DNA from: Rhizobium sp. Q54
Lineage (GTDB): Bacteria > Pseudomonadota > Alphaproteobacteria > Micropepsales > Micropepsaceae
DNA length: 64,000 nt
Direction of reading: 5' to 3'
Assembly (NCBI GenBank): GCA_945882615.1
Contig: CAMCWK010000014.1
Location: 1-64,000, forward strand
The notes beneath the pieces were generated by a model, which ran no database searches, was not told where the DNA came from, and worked only from the letters and a program-made list of their open reading frames with translations. Position numbers and translations under genes: made by a program. Every line of letters begins with the position of its first letter. Position 1 is the first letter of the stretch. Positions 32,433 through 40,843 of this stretch are shown piece by piece.

Positions 32433-33356
32433 TTAGCCCGCTTCGCCGCTCACCAGCGTCTTGCGGGGCCGCCACAACAGGTTGATGCCGACGCCCGCCA
32501 TGATCAGCAGGGTCGCTACCAGCTTCCACGCCGGCAGCGGCTCGTACATCATCAGGGCCGAGGCCCCCATGCCGAACACCGGCACCAGCAGCGACATGGG
32601 GGCTACCGTCGCGGCCGGATAGCGCGACAGCAGCCAGGCCCACATGGTGTAGCCGAACAGGGTATTGGCCGCGCTTTGCCACACCAGGGTTGGCCAGATG
32701 GTCCATTCCGATGTGGCCATCGCCTGGGCCACCCGCGCCGGGCCTTCCAGCAGCAGCGACATCAAAAGCAATCCGGGCATGGCGAACAGGCTGGCCCACA
32801 CCACAAACGCCAGCGGGTTCATGGGATGGCCGCGGCTGGCGGACTGATGGGCGGCTTCGCGCGCCGCCTGGTTGCTGGCGCCCCAGCAGATCGCGCCGCC
32901 CAGCACCAGGGCCAGCCCGGCAACGGTGATGTCTTCGCCATTGTGCGTCAGGATCAGGATCAGTCCGGCGGTGGCCGGCACCAAGCCCAGCAGGTGATGC
33001 AGCTTGGGCTTCTCGCCGGTGCGCTGGGCCGCGATGGCGATGGTGAAGAAGACTTGGGTCTGCATCACCACCGAGGCCATGCCCGGCGAGATGAACCCGT
33101 CCATGGCGAGATACAGCATCCCGAACTGCCCCGTCCCCAGGCAAAAGCCGTACAGCGCCAGAATGCGCCAGGACACGTCAGGTTTTTTCAGGAAGAAGAT
33201 GGCGGGAAACAGCACCAGCGTGAAGCGGATCGCCGCCATCATCAGTGGCGGCAGCATGTCCAGGCCCCAGCGCACCACCACGAAATTGGTGCCCCAGATG
33301 AACACCACCAGCACCGCCAGCAGCGTGTCACGCAGGGAGAGGTGGGAAGAGGTCAT
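32433..33356 (-). CDS. EamA/DMT-family transporter
   Basis: A 307-residue drug/metabolite transporter with ten hydrophobic segments in two EamA repeats, beginning RDTLLAVLVVFIWGTNFVVVRWG, the characteristic first helix. MMAAIRFTLVLFPAIFFLKKP and GMLYLAMDGFISPGMASVVMQTQVFFT follow. The group resembles E. coli EamA/RhtA-type exporters of amino acids and metabolites. The substrate is not predictable. The gene stands alone on the minus strand, converging with the cupin pair across the palindromes. Confidence 0.9.
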   Translation of the reverse strand: MTSSHLSLRDTLLAVLVVFIWGTNFVVVRWGLDMLPPLMMAAIRFTLVLFPAIFFLKKPDVSWRILALYGFCLGTGQFGMLYLAMDGFISPGMASVVMQTQVFFTIAIAAQRTGEKPKLHHLLGLVPATAGLILILTHNGEDITVAGLALVLGGAICWGASNQAAREAAHQSASRGHPMNPLAFVVWASLFAMPGLLLMSLLLEGPARVAQAMATSEWTIWPTLVWQSAANTLFGYTMWAWLLSRYPAATVAPMSLLVPVFGMGASALMMYEPLPAWKLVATLLIMAGVGINLLWRPRKTLVSGEAG

Positions 33357-33429
33357 GAAAGCCCCGAGTCGGGGGCATCATAGGCCCACGCAGCCCGGGC
33401 CGCCCTGCAAAGTCTACATGGGCGTCACG

Positions 33430-33753
33430 TCAGTTCGCGTTGGCAGCGGCGACGGCGGCCCGGATTTCCTGGATGTCATGGTTGGCCCTGGCGGCGTAAT
33501 CCTGGATGCAGGGATTGAAGTCTTCCATCGCCTTGTTATAGGCGCGGATTTTCTCGTTATAGGCCTCCACGGCCTTGAAATTGCGCTGGTCCGGCTTGCG
33601 GCCGAAATCCGGTGGCCCCGGCTTGATGCAGGGTGATCTGGGATAGAAGCCGGCCGGCAGGTTACCGCTCGCTGCGGGCTTGGCGACGATCGGGGCGGTC
33701 TGCGCCTGTGCCGTTATGGTCATCAAAATTAACAACAGTGCCGCAGTACGCAT
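33430..33753 (-). CDS. Small exported protein of unknown function
   Basis: A 107-residue protein with signal peptide MRTAALLLILMTITAQAQT (about 18 residues). The mature part has two cysteines (PRSPCIKPGPPDFGRKPD and MEDFNPCIQDYAARA) likely to form a disulfide, and a helix-rich middle (NFKAVEAYNEKIRAYNKAMEDF). A strong GGAGGAAAG precedes ATG 33753, and that ATG overlaps the upstream gene's stop as TGATG, so translation is coupled. I do not recognise the family. Confidence 0.72.
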   Translation of the reverse strand: MRTAALLLILMTITAQAQTAPIVAKPAASGNLPAGFYPRSPCIKPGPPDFGRKPDQRNFKAVEAYNEKIRAYNKAMEDFNPCIQDYAARANHDIQEIRAAVAAANAN

Positions 33754-34148
33754 CACTTTCCTCCACACACTGCGCGGTTCACCGCCGGGTTCTGATCCAG
33801 TCCGGTCCAGCGCACCGTCTGTAAATTTGCGTTCTTCTTGCTCTCGCCGGGATTGGTGCTGTCGATGAAGCGGGCGGCGAAGCGGCGATTGGCGCAGTCC
33901 ACCGCGAATTTCTGCGACCAGATGTAAAGCTGTCCCCCGGAGCTGATGGCCACCGGCTGCTTGTCTTTCCAAACACGGCTCCAGAAGGTCTTGTAAGCCC
34001 CTTCCTGCTTGATGGTGCCACGATCAACCTGGTGCTCCGTCCTGCCAAACGCGTCCTGCACCGTTCGGAAGGTGGCATAGCGGCTCTCCTGGGCGAGGGC
34101 CGGCGCGGCGCAGAGCGCGCAAAGGATGATGGCGGCTGTTCGCGTCAT
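33753..34148 (-). CDS. Small exported protein of unknown function (partner of next gene)
   Basis: A 131-residue protein with signal peptide RTAAIILCALCAAPALAQE. The mature region is polar with Cys residues in AVDCANRRFAARF and AVNRAVCGGK, perhaps disulfide-linked. It contains SGGQLYIWSQKFAVDC and WTGLDQNPAVN. The last resembles the C-terminal part of surface-adhesin E-like proteins (cell envelope proteins of about 130-150 residues with RFDCANRRYR and a terminal Cys), a tentative similarity only. It is co-translated with the downstream small exported gene. Confidence 0.72.
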   Translation of the reverse strand: MTRTAAIILCALCAAPALAQESRYATFRTVQDAFGRTEHQVDRGTIKQEGAYKTFWSRVWKDKQPVAISSGGQLYIWSQKFAVDCANRRFAARFIDSTNPGESKKNANLQTVRWTGLDQNPAVNRAVCGGK

Positions 34149-34335
34149 GAAAATTCTCCTATGACCATAGTAGATCGAAAAATGTCCGCAAACAACGGCG
34201 GTTTTTTACCGCGCCGCAACATGCTTTACCGCGTTCCCAAACTTGCCGCCGGGCGTCCGGCCACTTACGGTCGCGCCAACAACAAGCGGGCCTCAGCCGC
34301 GATGCGGCGGGTCATTTTAAGGGGGAGTTTCAAGT
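34149..34335. other. Intergenic region upstream of the ManD-like gene
   Basis: These 187 bases separate two divergent genes and should hold both promoters. A short frame on the plus strand continues through it into the next gene without family resemblance, and I treat it as non-coding. AAGGGGGAG at 34319-34327 is the ribosome binding site of the downstream gene. Confidence 0.5.
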
Positions 34336-35667
34336 ATGCGCAGGCGTGAACTGATCGGTGCGGCGGTGGCAAGCAGCGCAGCGTTGCTGGCGACAAAGGA
34401 AGCCAAGGCCCAGGAGCGGGTGGAGCAGGTCGGCCGCGGCATGAAATCCCCCATCATCCGGGACATCAGCGTCATCCAGTGTTCGCCCCAGGGCGTGCGC
34501 CTGGTGATCGTCAAGGTCACCACCGACCAGGCCGGCCTGTATGGCTATGGCTGCGCCACCTTCACCCAGCGCGCCGACCTGATCCCGATCGCGGTCGAGA
34601 AATATCTCAAGCCGCTGCTGGTGGGGAAACCCGCCGACCGTATCGAGGATACGTGGCAGATGGCCTACAATTCCTCCTACTGGCGCAACAGCGGCGTTCT
34701 GAACAACGCCATCAGCGGCGTCGACCAGGCGCTGTGGGATATCAAGGGCCGCCAGGCCGGCATGCCGGTCTATCAGCTGCTGGGCGGCAAGGCCCGTCTG
34801 GCCGCTGACTGCTATGCCCATGCCAGCGGAAGCGAGATCAAGGACGTGGTGGACCAGGCCAAGCGCCACATGGCCAACGGCTTCCGCCATATCCGCGTCC
34901 AGGTCGGCGTGCCCGGCATGGCCGGCTATGGCGCCGGCCCCAGCAAGACCCAGCGCATTCCGGCGCTGCATGACGCCCCGGTGTTCGAGCGCGAAGGCTA
35001 TATCCGCCGCGCGATGCAGCTGTTCGAAACCTGCCGCAAGGAACTGGGCATGGAGGTTGAACTGCTGCACGACGTGCATGAGCGCATCACCCCCACCCAG
35101 GCGGTCAAGATGTGCAAGGATGTGGAACAGTTCCGTCTGTTCTTCCTGGAAGACCCGGTGTCGCCCGAAGACATTGCCTGGTTCCGCAACATCCGCGCCC
35201 AATGCGCCACGCCGCTTTCCATGGGTGAGCTGTTCAATTCACCCCATGAGATCGTGCCCCTGATCGCCGAACGCCTGATCGACTATATGCGCATGCATGT
35301 GTCGCAGATGGGGGGCCTCACCCCCTGCCGCAAATATGCGGCGATGGGCGAGATCTTCAACGTCCGCACCGCCTGGCACGGTCCGGCTGACACCTCCCCG
35401 GTCGGCCATGCCGCCAACCTGGCGCTGGATCTTTCCTGCACCAATTTCGGCGTGCAGGAGAACGCCTTCTTCAACGATGCGGCGCACGAAATCTTCTCAG
35501 GCCTGCCGGTGACCAAGGGCGGTTACATGTATGCCAACGAGGCGCCGGGCTGGGGCATCGAGATCAACGAGGCGGCGGTCGCCAAGTATCCCTGGAACCG
35601 CAATCATCCGCTGAACGGCGGCTGGGGCGAAGTGCGCCTGCCCGACGGCCAGATCATCAAGCAGTAA
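34336..35667 (+). CDS. Enolase-superfamily dehydratase (D-mannonate dehydratase / RspA family), with N-terminal signal
   Basis: The 443-residue protein belongs to the ManD/RspA branch of the mandelate racemase group. Landmarks are NNAISGVDQALWDIKGRQAGMPVYQLLGGK, GFRHIRVQ.GVPG, the metal-ligand strands LLHDVHER, FFLEDPV and SMGELFNSP, AWHGPADTSPVGHAANLALDL and YANEAPGWGIEI. Such enzymes dehydrate D-mannonate or D-gluconate, with high to marginal efficiency. Unusually, the first ~28 residues (MRRRELIGAAVASSAALLATKEAKA) form a twin-arginine-like signal, implying export. AAGGGGGAG is the ribosome binding site. UxuA at 403-1455 is an unrelated family for the same reaction. Confidence 0.88.
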   Translation: MRRRELIGAAVASSAALLATKEAKAQERVEQVGRGMKSPIIRDISVIQCSPQGVRLVIVKVTTDQAGLYGYGCATFTQRADLIPIAVEKYLKPLLVGKPADRIEDTWQMAYNSSYWRNSGVLNNAISGVDQALWDIKGRQAGMPVYQLLGGKARLAADCYAHASGSEIKDVVDQAKRHMANGFRHIRVQVGVPGMAGYGAGPSKTQRIPALHDAPVFEREGYIRRAMQLFETCRKELGMEVELLHDVHERITPTQAVKMCKDVEQFRLFFLEDPVSPEDIAWFRNIRAQCATPLSMGELFNSPHEIVPLIAERLIDYMRMHVSQMGGLTPCRKYAAMGEIFNVRTAWHGPADTSPVGHAANLALDLSCTNFGVQENAFFNDAAHEIFSGLPVTKGGYMYANEAPGWGIEINEAAVAKYPWNRNHPLNGGWGEVRLPDGQIIKQ

Positions 35668-35680
35668 CCGTCACTGCGCA

Positions 35681-35721
35681 AAAAAAGCCGCCGTTCCCAA
35701 AACCGGAACGGCGGCTTTTTT
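35681..35721. terminator. Bidirectional rho-independent terminator
   Basis: AAAAAAGCCGCCGTTCC (35681-35697) pairs perfectly with GGAACGGCGGCTTTTTT (35705-35721). A- and T-runs on either side let it serve both the dehydratase gene and the convergent TSUP gene. Confidence 0.93.
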
Positions 35722-35755
35722 GCGTGCGTTTCTCTGTGCGCTTCAGTGGGGCGCT

Positions 35756-36514
35756 TCAGGCCGCCCGGATAAACAACCCTATGGTCAGCACCACGCCAAT
35801 GGCGACAGCGGCCAGGCGCAGGAATTTCTCGTTGACCTTGTTGACCATGTTGCCCCCGATCCAGCCGCCGATGGTGGCGCCGGCACAGGCGATGGCGCAG
35901 GGGAGCCACTGGACCTGCGGCGAGAAGGCGAAGATCGCCACCGCGCTGGCATTCATCACGCCCGCCAGCACATTCTTGTTGGCGCTTGCGCTGCGGATGG
36001 CAAGGCCGGCCGCGGTCAGCGCCGCCAGCATCAGAAAGCCGATGCCGCCGCCGAAATAGCCGCCATAGACCGCGATGCCGAACTGCGCTGCACCGATGCC
36101 CCATTTGTTCAGCACCGGGGGGCGATCGGCCTTACGCGGCACGAAACTGCCATAGGCGAAGATGGCGGTGGCGAACAGCACCAGCCACGGCACCATCCGG
36201 GCGAAGATGGGCGAGGGCGTCACAAGCAGCAGGAGGGCGCCCAGTATGCCGCCGGCCAGCGACAGTGCGATCAGCCATTTGAAAGAGAGCCCGCCCACGC
36301 CCGTGACATGGCCGCGCCCGCCCCAAGTCGAGGCGATCTGGGCGGGAAACAGCGCAACGGTCGAGGTGATATTGGCCTGCAGCGCGTTCATCCCGGTCAG
36401 CATCAGGGCGGGCAGGGTAATGAAGGTGCCGCCGCCGGCCAGCGCGTTCTGCGTGCCGGCCCATAGCGACGCGATGAACAGGATCACATAGGTCATGGTC
36501 ATGACATCGGCCAT
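35756..36514 (-). CDS. TSUP family transporter (TauE/SafE)
   Basis: A 252-residue membrane protein with about eight hydrophobic segments. The opening SLWAGTQNALAGGGTFITLPALMLTG and the second-half YGGYFGGGIGFLMLAALTAAGL are the duplicated TauE/SafE signatures. The family exports sulfite or sulfoacetate, or transports other small organic anions. No sulfur genes surround it, so the substrate is undefined. It ends before a shared terminator and lies 9 bases downstream of the DipZ gene, so the two may be one transcript. Confidence 0.88.
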   Translation of the reverse strand: MADVMTMTYVILFIASLWAGTQNALAGGGTFITLPALMLTGMNALQANITSTVALFPAQIASTWGGRGHVTGVGGLSFKWLIALSLAGGILGALLLLVTPSPIFARMVPWLVLFATAIFAYGSFVPRKADRPPVLNKWGIGAAQFGIAVYGGYFGGGIGFLMLAALTAAGLAIRSASANKNVLAGVMNASAVAIFAFSPQVQWLPCAIACAGATIGGWIGGNMVNKVNEKFLRLAAVAIGVVLTIGLFIRAA

Positions 36515-36523
36515 GCCATGACA

Positions 36524-38251
36524 TTATCCGAAGGTAAAGGCGAAGGCCTGCACACCAGGGTCGGCAAATTCGATGGTAAAGGTGTGATCGCCAGGACTCT
36601 TCAACCGGATCAGCTGATAGAGCCGGTCTTCGGTCACGCTGCCGCTGCCATCCGCCGCCACGTCCATGCCATGGCCATCACCGGGGGGGCGGCCGTCCAG
36701 CGTCACCTTGAAGCGCACCGGCTTGCCGCCGCCCTCTTTTGATGGCGCCAGCACCAGATGCACGTCGCGGGCATGGAAGCGGAAACTGATCTTGCCGCCG
36801 GGCGCGTCCAGCCGCGACATCTCCTTGCCGATGGTCCATTGCCCATCCAGGCCCCATTGGCCGGGCTGCAATTGCGCTGTGGTCTGATAGTTGGCGCTTT
36901 CATCGGTCCGCGCGGTGCCGGACGCGAAATTCTGGCCCCGGCCATAGCCCAGATAGGTTTCGTGCGATGTTTTCGCGGTGGGCGCGCCGGCGGCCAGGGC
37001 TCCTTCGGCTTTGGGATCAACCGTGCCGCCCGGCACATTCGTGCGGCCGCCTTCGCGCAGCAACTGCTGGATCACCGCTTCGGAGCGTTCATATTCGCCT
37101 TCGCCAAAGTGATGGTGACGTATGCGCCCCTCGACATCGATGAAGTAATGCGCCGGCCAATACTGGTTGTTAAACGCCTGCCAGATGGTCAGGTTGTTGT
37201 CCTGCGCCACGGGATAGGTGATGCCAAGGTCTGATACTGCCCGGCGGACATTGGCTTCTGTTTTTTCAAAAGCGAATTCCGGCGCGTGCACGCCGATCAC
37301 CACCAACCCGTGATTCTTGTATTTCTCCGCCCAGGCCCTGACATAGGGCAGGGCGCGCAGGCAGTTGATGCAGGAGTAGGTCCAGAAATCCACCAGCACC
37401 ACCTTGCCCCGCAGCTGTTCGCGCGTCAGCGGCGGCGAATTCAGCCACAGCGTCGCGCCGGTCAATTCCGGCAAATGTCCTTCCACCGGCAGATCGCTGC
37501 CCGCCACGGCGGTGGATGTCGTCTTGCGCTCGAGGCCAACCGTCTGCAGCAGTGATTGTTCGATTTTATTGGTGCTGGCAGTCGAGAGCTGCGTGAGCAG
37601 TCCGGTATCCAGCCCCAGGGCGATCGCGGCAACACCCGCCAGCACCAGAACGCCCAGCGCGCGCCGTACCCATTCGCTCGCGCCCAGCGAGCGTTTCATG
37701 CCCGCGAACAGTCTTCCGCCGATCAGCAGCGCCGCCGCCAGCGAGGTCGCCGCGCCCAGCGCATAGGCCAGCAACAGCATGCTGGTGTTGACGCTGGCGC
37801 CCTGGATGGCCGCGCCCGTCAGGATCAGGCCCAGGATGGGGCCGGCACAGGGCGCCCATAACAGACCCGTGGCCACGCCCAGCAATGCGGAAGCCCAAAT
37901 GCTGCCGCCATCCGCTTGCTGCGCGCGGCTGGACAGCCGTGATCCCAAGGCCACCAGCGGCCGCGTCAGCCGTTCGGCCAGCGACGGCACCAGCAAAGTC
38001 AGGCCGAACACGGCCAGCAGGATCATCGCGGCGATGCGGCCGGCCTGGTTGGCCTGGATAGCCCAGTTTCCGCCCACCGTCGCAATGGTGGCGATGGCCG
38101 CAAACGCGAGTGCCATGCCGCCCAGCAGCGGCAGGCCAGAGCGCATGAAGGGCTGGTCCGAACGCGCGAAGACAAAGGGCAGGACCGGCAGAATGCAGGG
38201 GCTGAGAATGGTCAGGACGCCGCCCAGATAGGACAGCAGGAACAGGGTCAT
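36524..38251 (-). CDS. DipZ-type thiol-disulfide protein: CcdA membrane domain fused to TlpA-like thioredoxin
   Basis: The 575-residue protein has an N-terminal CcdA/DsbD-like domain of six to eight membrane segments (LLSYLGGVLTILSPCILPVLPFVFA carries one redox Cys; LLWAPCAGPILGLILTGAA the other). A periplasmic thioredoxin-like domain follows with WTYSCINCLRALPYVRAWAEKY (CxxC). The C-terminal ~150 residues are a beta-rich DipZ C-terminal domain (GQWTIGKEMSRLDAPGGKISFRFHARDVHLVL). The architecture moves electrons from the cytoplasm through the membrane to periplasmic targets. CIN C replaces the usual thioredoxin CGPC, as in other DipZ proteins. Confidence 0.92.
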   Translation of the reverse strand: MTLFLLSYLGGVLTILSPCILPVLPFVFARSDQPFMRSGLPLLGGMALAFAAIATIATVGGNWAIQANQAGRIAAMILLAVFGLTLLVPSLAERLTRPLVALGSRLSSRAQQADGGSIWASALLGVATGLLWAPCAGPILGLILTGAAIQGASVNTSMLLLAYALGAATSLAAALLIGGRLFAGMKRSLGASEWVRRALGVLVLAGVAAIALGLDTGLLTQLSTASTNKIEQSLLQTVGLERKTTSTAVAGSDLPVEGHLPELTGATLWLNSPPLTREQLRGKVVLVDFWTYSCINCLRALPYVRAWAEKYKNHGLVVIGVHAPEFAFEKTEANVRRAVSDLGITYPVAQDNNLTIWQAFNNQYWPAHYFIDVEGRIRHHHFGEGEYERSEAVIQQLLREGGRTNVPGGTVDPKAEGALAAGAPTAKTSHETYLGYGRGQNFASGTARTDESANYQTTAQLQPGQWGLDGQWTIGKEMSRLDAPGGKISFRFHARDVHLVLAPSKEGGGKPVRFKVTLDGRPPGDGHGMDVAADGSGSVTEDRLYQLIRLKSPGDHTFTIEFADPGVQAFAFTFG

Positions 38252-38556
38252 GGGGCCTCCGTGCCGTTCTTTCTAGCACGCGCCGCGGCCTTCGCGGTCC
38301 GTTACGGACAAGCATGGCGATATTTTCATCATGCCTGTGATTGCGGCAAATCTGGCCAGTATTTACTCCCCATGCGGGTGCGAAACGCCGCAGACAGGCG
38401 TGCAGAACCGCTATGCGTTGACACTGCTTACTCGTGGTTGTAGCCACACGCCGTTTTTATTGCGGTTGCGAAGTGATTCTTGAGCAACCGCCGACATTTC
38501 ACCCGATTCACATATCCAGCCGCAGGCACATCTCGCCTGCAAAGGTCCGATCTGTC
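38252..38556. other. Intergenic region between dipZ-like and NTF2-like genes
   Basis: These 305 bases separate two divergent genes. I see no convincing coding sequence; a 60-codon frame on the plus strand lacks a ribosome binding site and family resemblance. It should contain both promoters, but none stands out. AAAGGTCC at 38541-38548 precedes the downstream start. Confidence 0.5.
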
Positions 38557-38982
38557 ATGTCCGACGAACTGTCCAACAAGAATTTGATGCTGTCCGTGAT
38601 CGCCGCTTTCAAGGACAGCGATCTGGCGCCCCTGTTCGAGGCGCTGCATCCCGATGTGGTGTGGACGTCCACCGCGCCGCGCCAGTTCTTCCGTTTCGGC
38701 GGCACCCATCGGGGCCTGGCCGGCATGCGCGAATACACCGCGCTGCTGTTCACGCATTATCACTTCGTGCGCTTTGATCCCAAGGCCATCACCACCAAGG
38801 GCGACCAGGTCTGGGGCGTGTTCGCGGCCGAAGCCCGGCATCGTCCCACCGGCCGTTATGTCAAGTCCGACATCTCGATGCGCTGGACCGTCAAGGACGG
38901 CAAGATCACCGAACATCAGGGCTTCTTCGACACTGCCGGGGTTTTGATCCAGCAGGGCGACCTGATGGTCGCGGCCGCCTGA
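38557..38982 (+). CDS. NTF2-like / SnoaL-like domain protein
   Basis: A 141-residue cytoplasmic protein of the cystatin-fold NTF2-like superfamily (SnoaL group): MLSVIAAFKDSDLAPLFEALHPDVVW, FGGTHRGLAGMREYTALLF, and DISMRWTVKDGKITEHQGFFDTAG are typical. Members are ketosteroid-isomerase-like enzymes, polyketide cyclases or small-ligand binders. No catalytic assignment is possible. The start is ATG 38557, chosen for the standard N-terminus; longer forms lack similarity. Confidence 0.85.
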   Translation: MSDELSNKNLMLSVIAAFKDSDLAPLFEALHPDVVWTSTAPRQFFRFGGTHRGLAGMREYTALLFTHYHFVRFDPKAITTKGDQVWGVFAAEARHRPTGRYVKSDISMRWTVKDGKITEHQGFFDTAGVLIQQGDLMVAAA

Positions 38983-38997
38983 CCGATTGCAGCGGGT

Positions 38998-40317
38998 CTA
39001 TTTGAACCAGTCGATATCCACCGCGTCGGCCATCGCCTGATAGCCGGCATCGTTGGGGTGCAGCTTGTCGCGCAGATTATATTCGGGCGCGAAAGTCAGC
39101 GGATTGGTCTTGTCCGCCGTGGCGGTGGCGAAATCGATCACCCCATCAAAGGCCCCGCTGCTGCGGATCCAGTTGTTCAAGCCCGTGCGCACCGCTTCGC
39201 CCGCCGGCGAAGCATAACCGGCGCCCTGATAGGGCGTCAGCAATCCGCCATAGACCTTGATGCCATGGGCGCGGCAGCGCTCGATGATCTGCTTGTTGGC
39301 GGCGATCAGGGCTTCCAGGGTAACGGGTTCCTGCGGTCCCAGCGGGGTGAAGCCGCGGCCGATGTCATTGATGCCTTCCAGCACGATCACTGCCTTCACG
39401 CCCGGTACGCCCAGCACGTCGCGGTCCAGCCGCGCCAGCGCGCTGTGGCCGGCGCCATGGCGCAGCAAGCGGTTGCCGCCGATCCCGGCATTGACCACTG
39501 ACCATTTGCTGCGGGCGGCGACCAGGCGTTCGGCCAGCCGGTCGGGATAGCTGCGAAAGGCGTTGTTGGTGGCCTGCGCGCCTTCGGTGATGGAGTCGCC
39601 GATCGCGACCACGACGGCGTTGGCGGTGGTGGCGTCGACCTCGACCTGGCTGACCAGGCTGGTGAGCCGCATGATGCGCTGGCTGGGCAATTGCGCGGCG
39701 GCGGTCTGGTCGCCCGGGACGCCAGAGACATACTGATAAAGGCTGTGGCCACCCAGCGCGATCTTGCCGGGCACATAGCTGGTGATGACCAGCTTCTGCA
39801 GCGCCGTCACTTTCATGTTCACCGGATCGGACAGCAGCGGCGCGGCAGCGGGTATGGCAACGCCGCCCCGGCCATCAAAAGTCACGACCTGATCGGTGCC
39901 CGCGACCACGCTGCCATCGGGGCCGGCCATGCCGACATGCACCGCGCCCAGCACCAGCACGTCAGCGCCGGCTTCGTTGGTGAAACGCAGGCGGATGCGG
40001 TTGCCGGCCACCGCCACCCGAACCAGCTGGCTGACAGTGACGTTGCTCGGGTCGCTTTCCGGCGCCACCAGGGGAACATTTCCCGGATTGTCCAGCAGCG
40101 GCGGCGTGGGGGCTGCAACTGCGAGCGGTTGCACGGCAACGGCGGACAGGGGAACGACAGGCGACAAAGCGGGCGACGGGCTCATGCCCGGCGGCGGCGG
40201 GGTCGGCACGAAACCCCAGGCCCCCAGCCAGTTGTCCTTGATACGTACTTGGGCCGAACCCCCCGTCGCGGTGCCCAGAATCAAGGCGGCGGCCAGCGCC
40301 AAATGCCGGAATTTCAT
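38998..40317 (-). CDS. Exported SGNH/GDSL-family hydrolase
   Basis: A 439-residue secreted esterase-like protein with signal peptide FRHLALAAALILGTATGGSAQ. The first ~200 residues are beta-rich (VRIRFTNEAGADVLVLGAVHVGM), and the SGNH catalytic part follows: block I VVVAIGDSITEGAQATNNAF (Ser), Gly in NAGIGGNRLLRHG, Asn in VIVLEGINDIGRG, and the Asp-His pair in NLRDKLHPNDAGYQAMADAV. Such enzymes deacylate polysaccharides, glycolipids or rhamnogalacturonan, consistent with the other carbohydrate genes. The start at ATG 40317 yields the signal peptide; an upstream extension would bury it. Confidence 0.92.
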   Translation of the reverse strand: MKFRHLALAAALILGTATGGSAQVRIKDNWLGAWGFVPTPPPPGMSPSPALSPVVPLSAVAVQPLAVAAPTPPLLDNPGNVPLVAPESDPSNVTVSQLVRVAVAGNRIRLRFTNEAGADVLVLGAVHVGMAGPDGSVVAGTDQVVTFDGRGGVAIPAAAPLLSDPVNMKVTALQKLVITSYVPGKIALGGHSLYQYVSGVPGDQTAAAQLPSQRIMRLTSLVSQVEVDATTANAVVVAIGDSITEGAQATNNAFRSYPDRLAERLVAARSKWSVVNAGIGGNRLLRHGAGHSALARLDRDVLGVPGVKAVIVLEGINDIGRGFTPLGPQEPVTLEALIAANKQIIERCRAHGIKVYGGLLTPYQGAGYASPAGEAVRTGLNNWIRSSGAFDGVIDFATATADKTNPLTFAPEYNLRDKLHPNDAGYQAMADAVDIDWFK

Positions 40318-40549
40318 GTCGACTCCCCATCTCTTATTTGATTGTCCGGACTTTCCCTTGGGGGCGGCCATCCCGCAAGGCGTCATGCAACAGGGCCGGA
40401 AGCGGCAAAAAAACACCGTCTGCGGACCAAATCCGCCAAAAAGCCGAAAAAAGACTGACTTTTCAGATGCTTCCCGTTGACGCGTCCCAACTTCCCTGAC
40501 AGCTTATGTGCAGCCACGGGGACGGCCTTGTCCCTTAAGGGGCTTGGGG
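40318..40549. other. Intergenic region upstream of ihfB
   Basis: These 232 bases separate divergent genes. A TTGACG hexamer at 40477-40482 is a plausible -35 for the ihfB operon, with a weak -10 (GCTTAT at 40502-40507, 19-base spacing). Nothing else stands out. Confidence 0.35.
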
Positions 40550-40843
40550 ATGATCAAGTCAGAACTGGTTGCGCGCCTTACCGCTCGCTATCCGCATCTA
40601 TATCACCGCGATGTCGAGCGCATCGTGACGACGGTGCTCGATTCCATCAGCAAGGCGCTGGCGGACGGCCATCGCGTGGAACTTCGCGGTTTCGGCGCCT
40701 TCTCGGTCAAGGTTCGCCCCAGCCGCATGGGGCGCAATCCGCGCACCGGCGAGCCGGTTTCGGTCGGCCAGAAGCGCGCGCCCTTCTTCCGCACCGGCAA
40801 GGAATTGCGCGAACGCCTGAACGGCGGTACGCCGGAAGCGTGA
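40550..40843 (+). CDS. ihfB: Integration host factor beta subunit
   Basis: A 97-residue DNA-bending protein of the HU/IHF family, which with IHF-alpha folds DNA at specific sites and often supports sigma-54 promoters. Features are [33 protein letters not shown], the beta-arm base [18 protein letters not shown] (here [14 protein letters not shown]), [17 protein letters not shown] with the intercalating Pro, and [12 protein letters not shown]. The position ahead of the trp genes is conserved in alphaproteobacteria, although rpsA has been separated from it. The stop overlaps the pyrF GTG start. Confidence 0.94.
   Translation: MIKSELVARLTARYPHLYHRDVERIVTTVLDSISKALADGHRVELRGFGAFSVKVRPSRMGRNPRTGEPVSVGQKRAPFFRTGKELRERLNGGTPEA

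Noticed and set aside
34032-34349. A 105-residue plus-strand frame crossing the gap before the ManD-like gene
   Set aside because: It begins inside the opposite gene, has no ribosome binding site or recognisable domain, and ends within the next gene's start.
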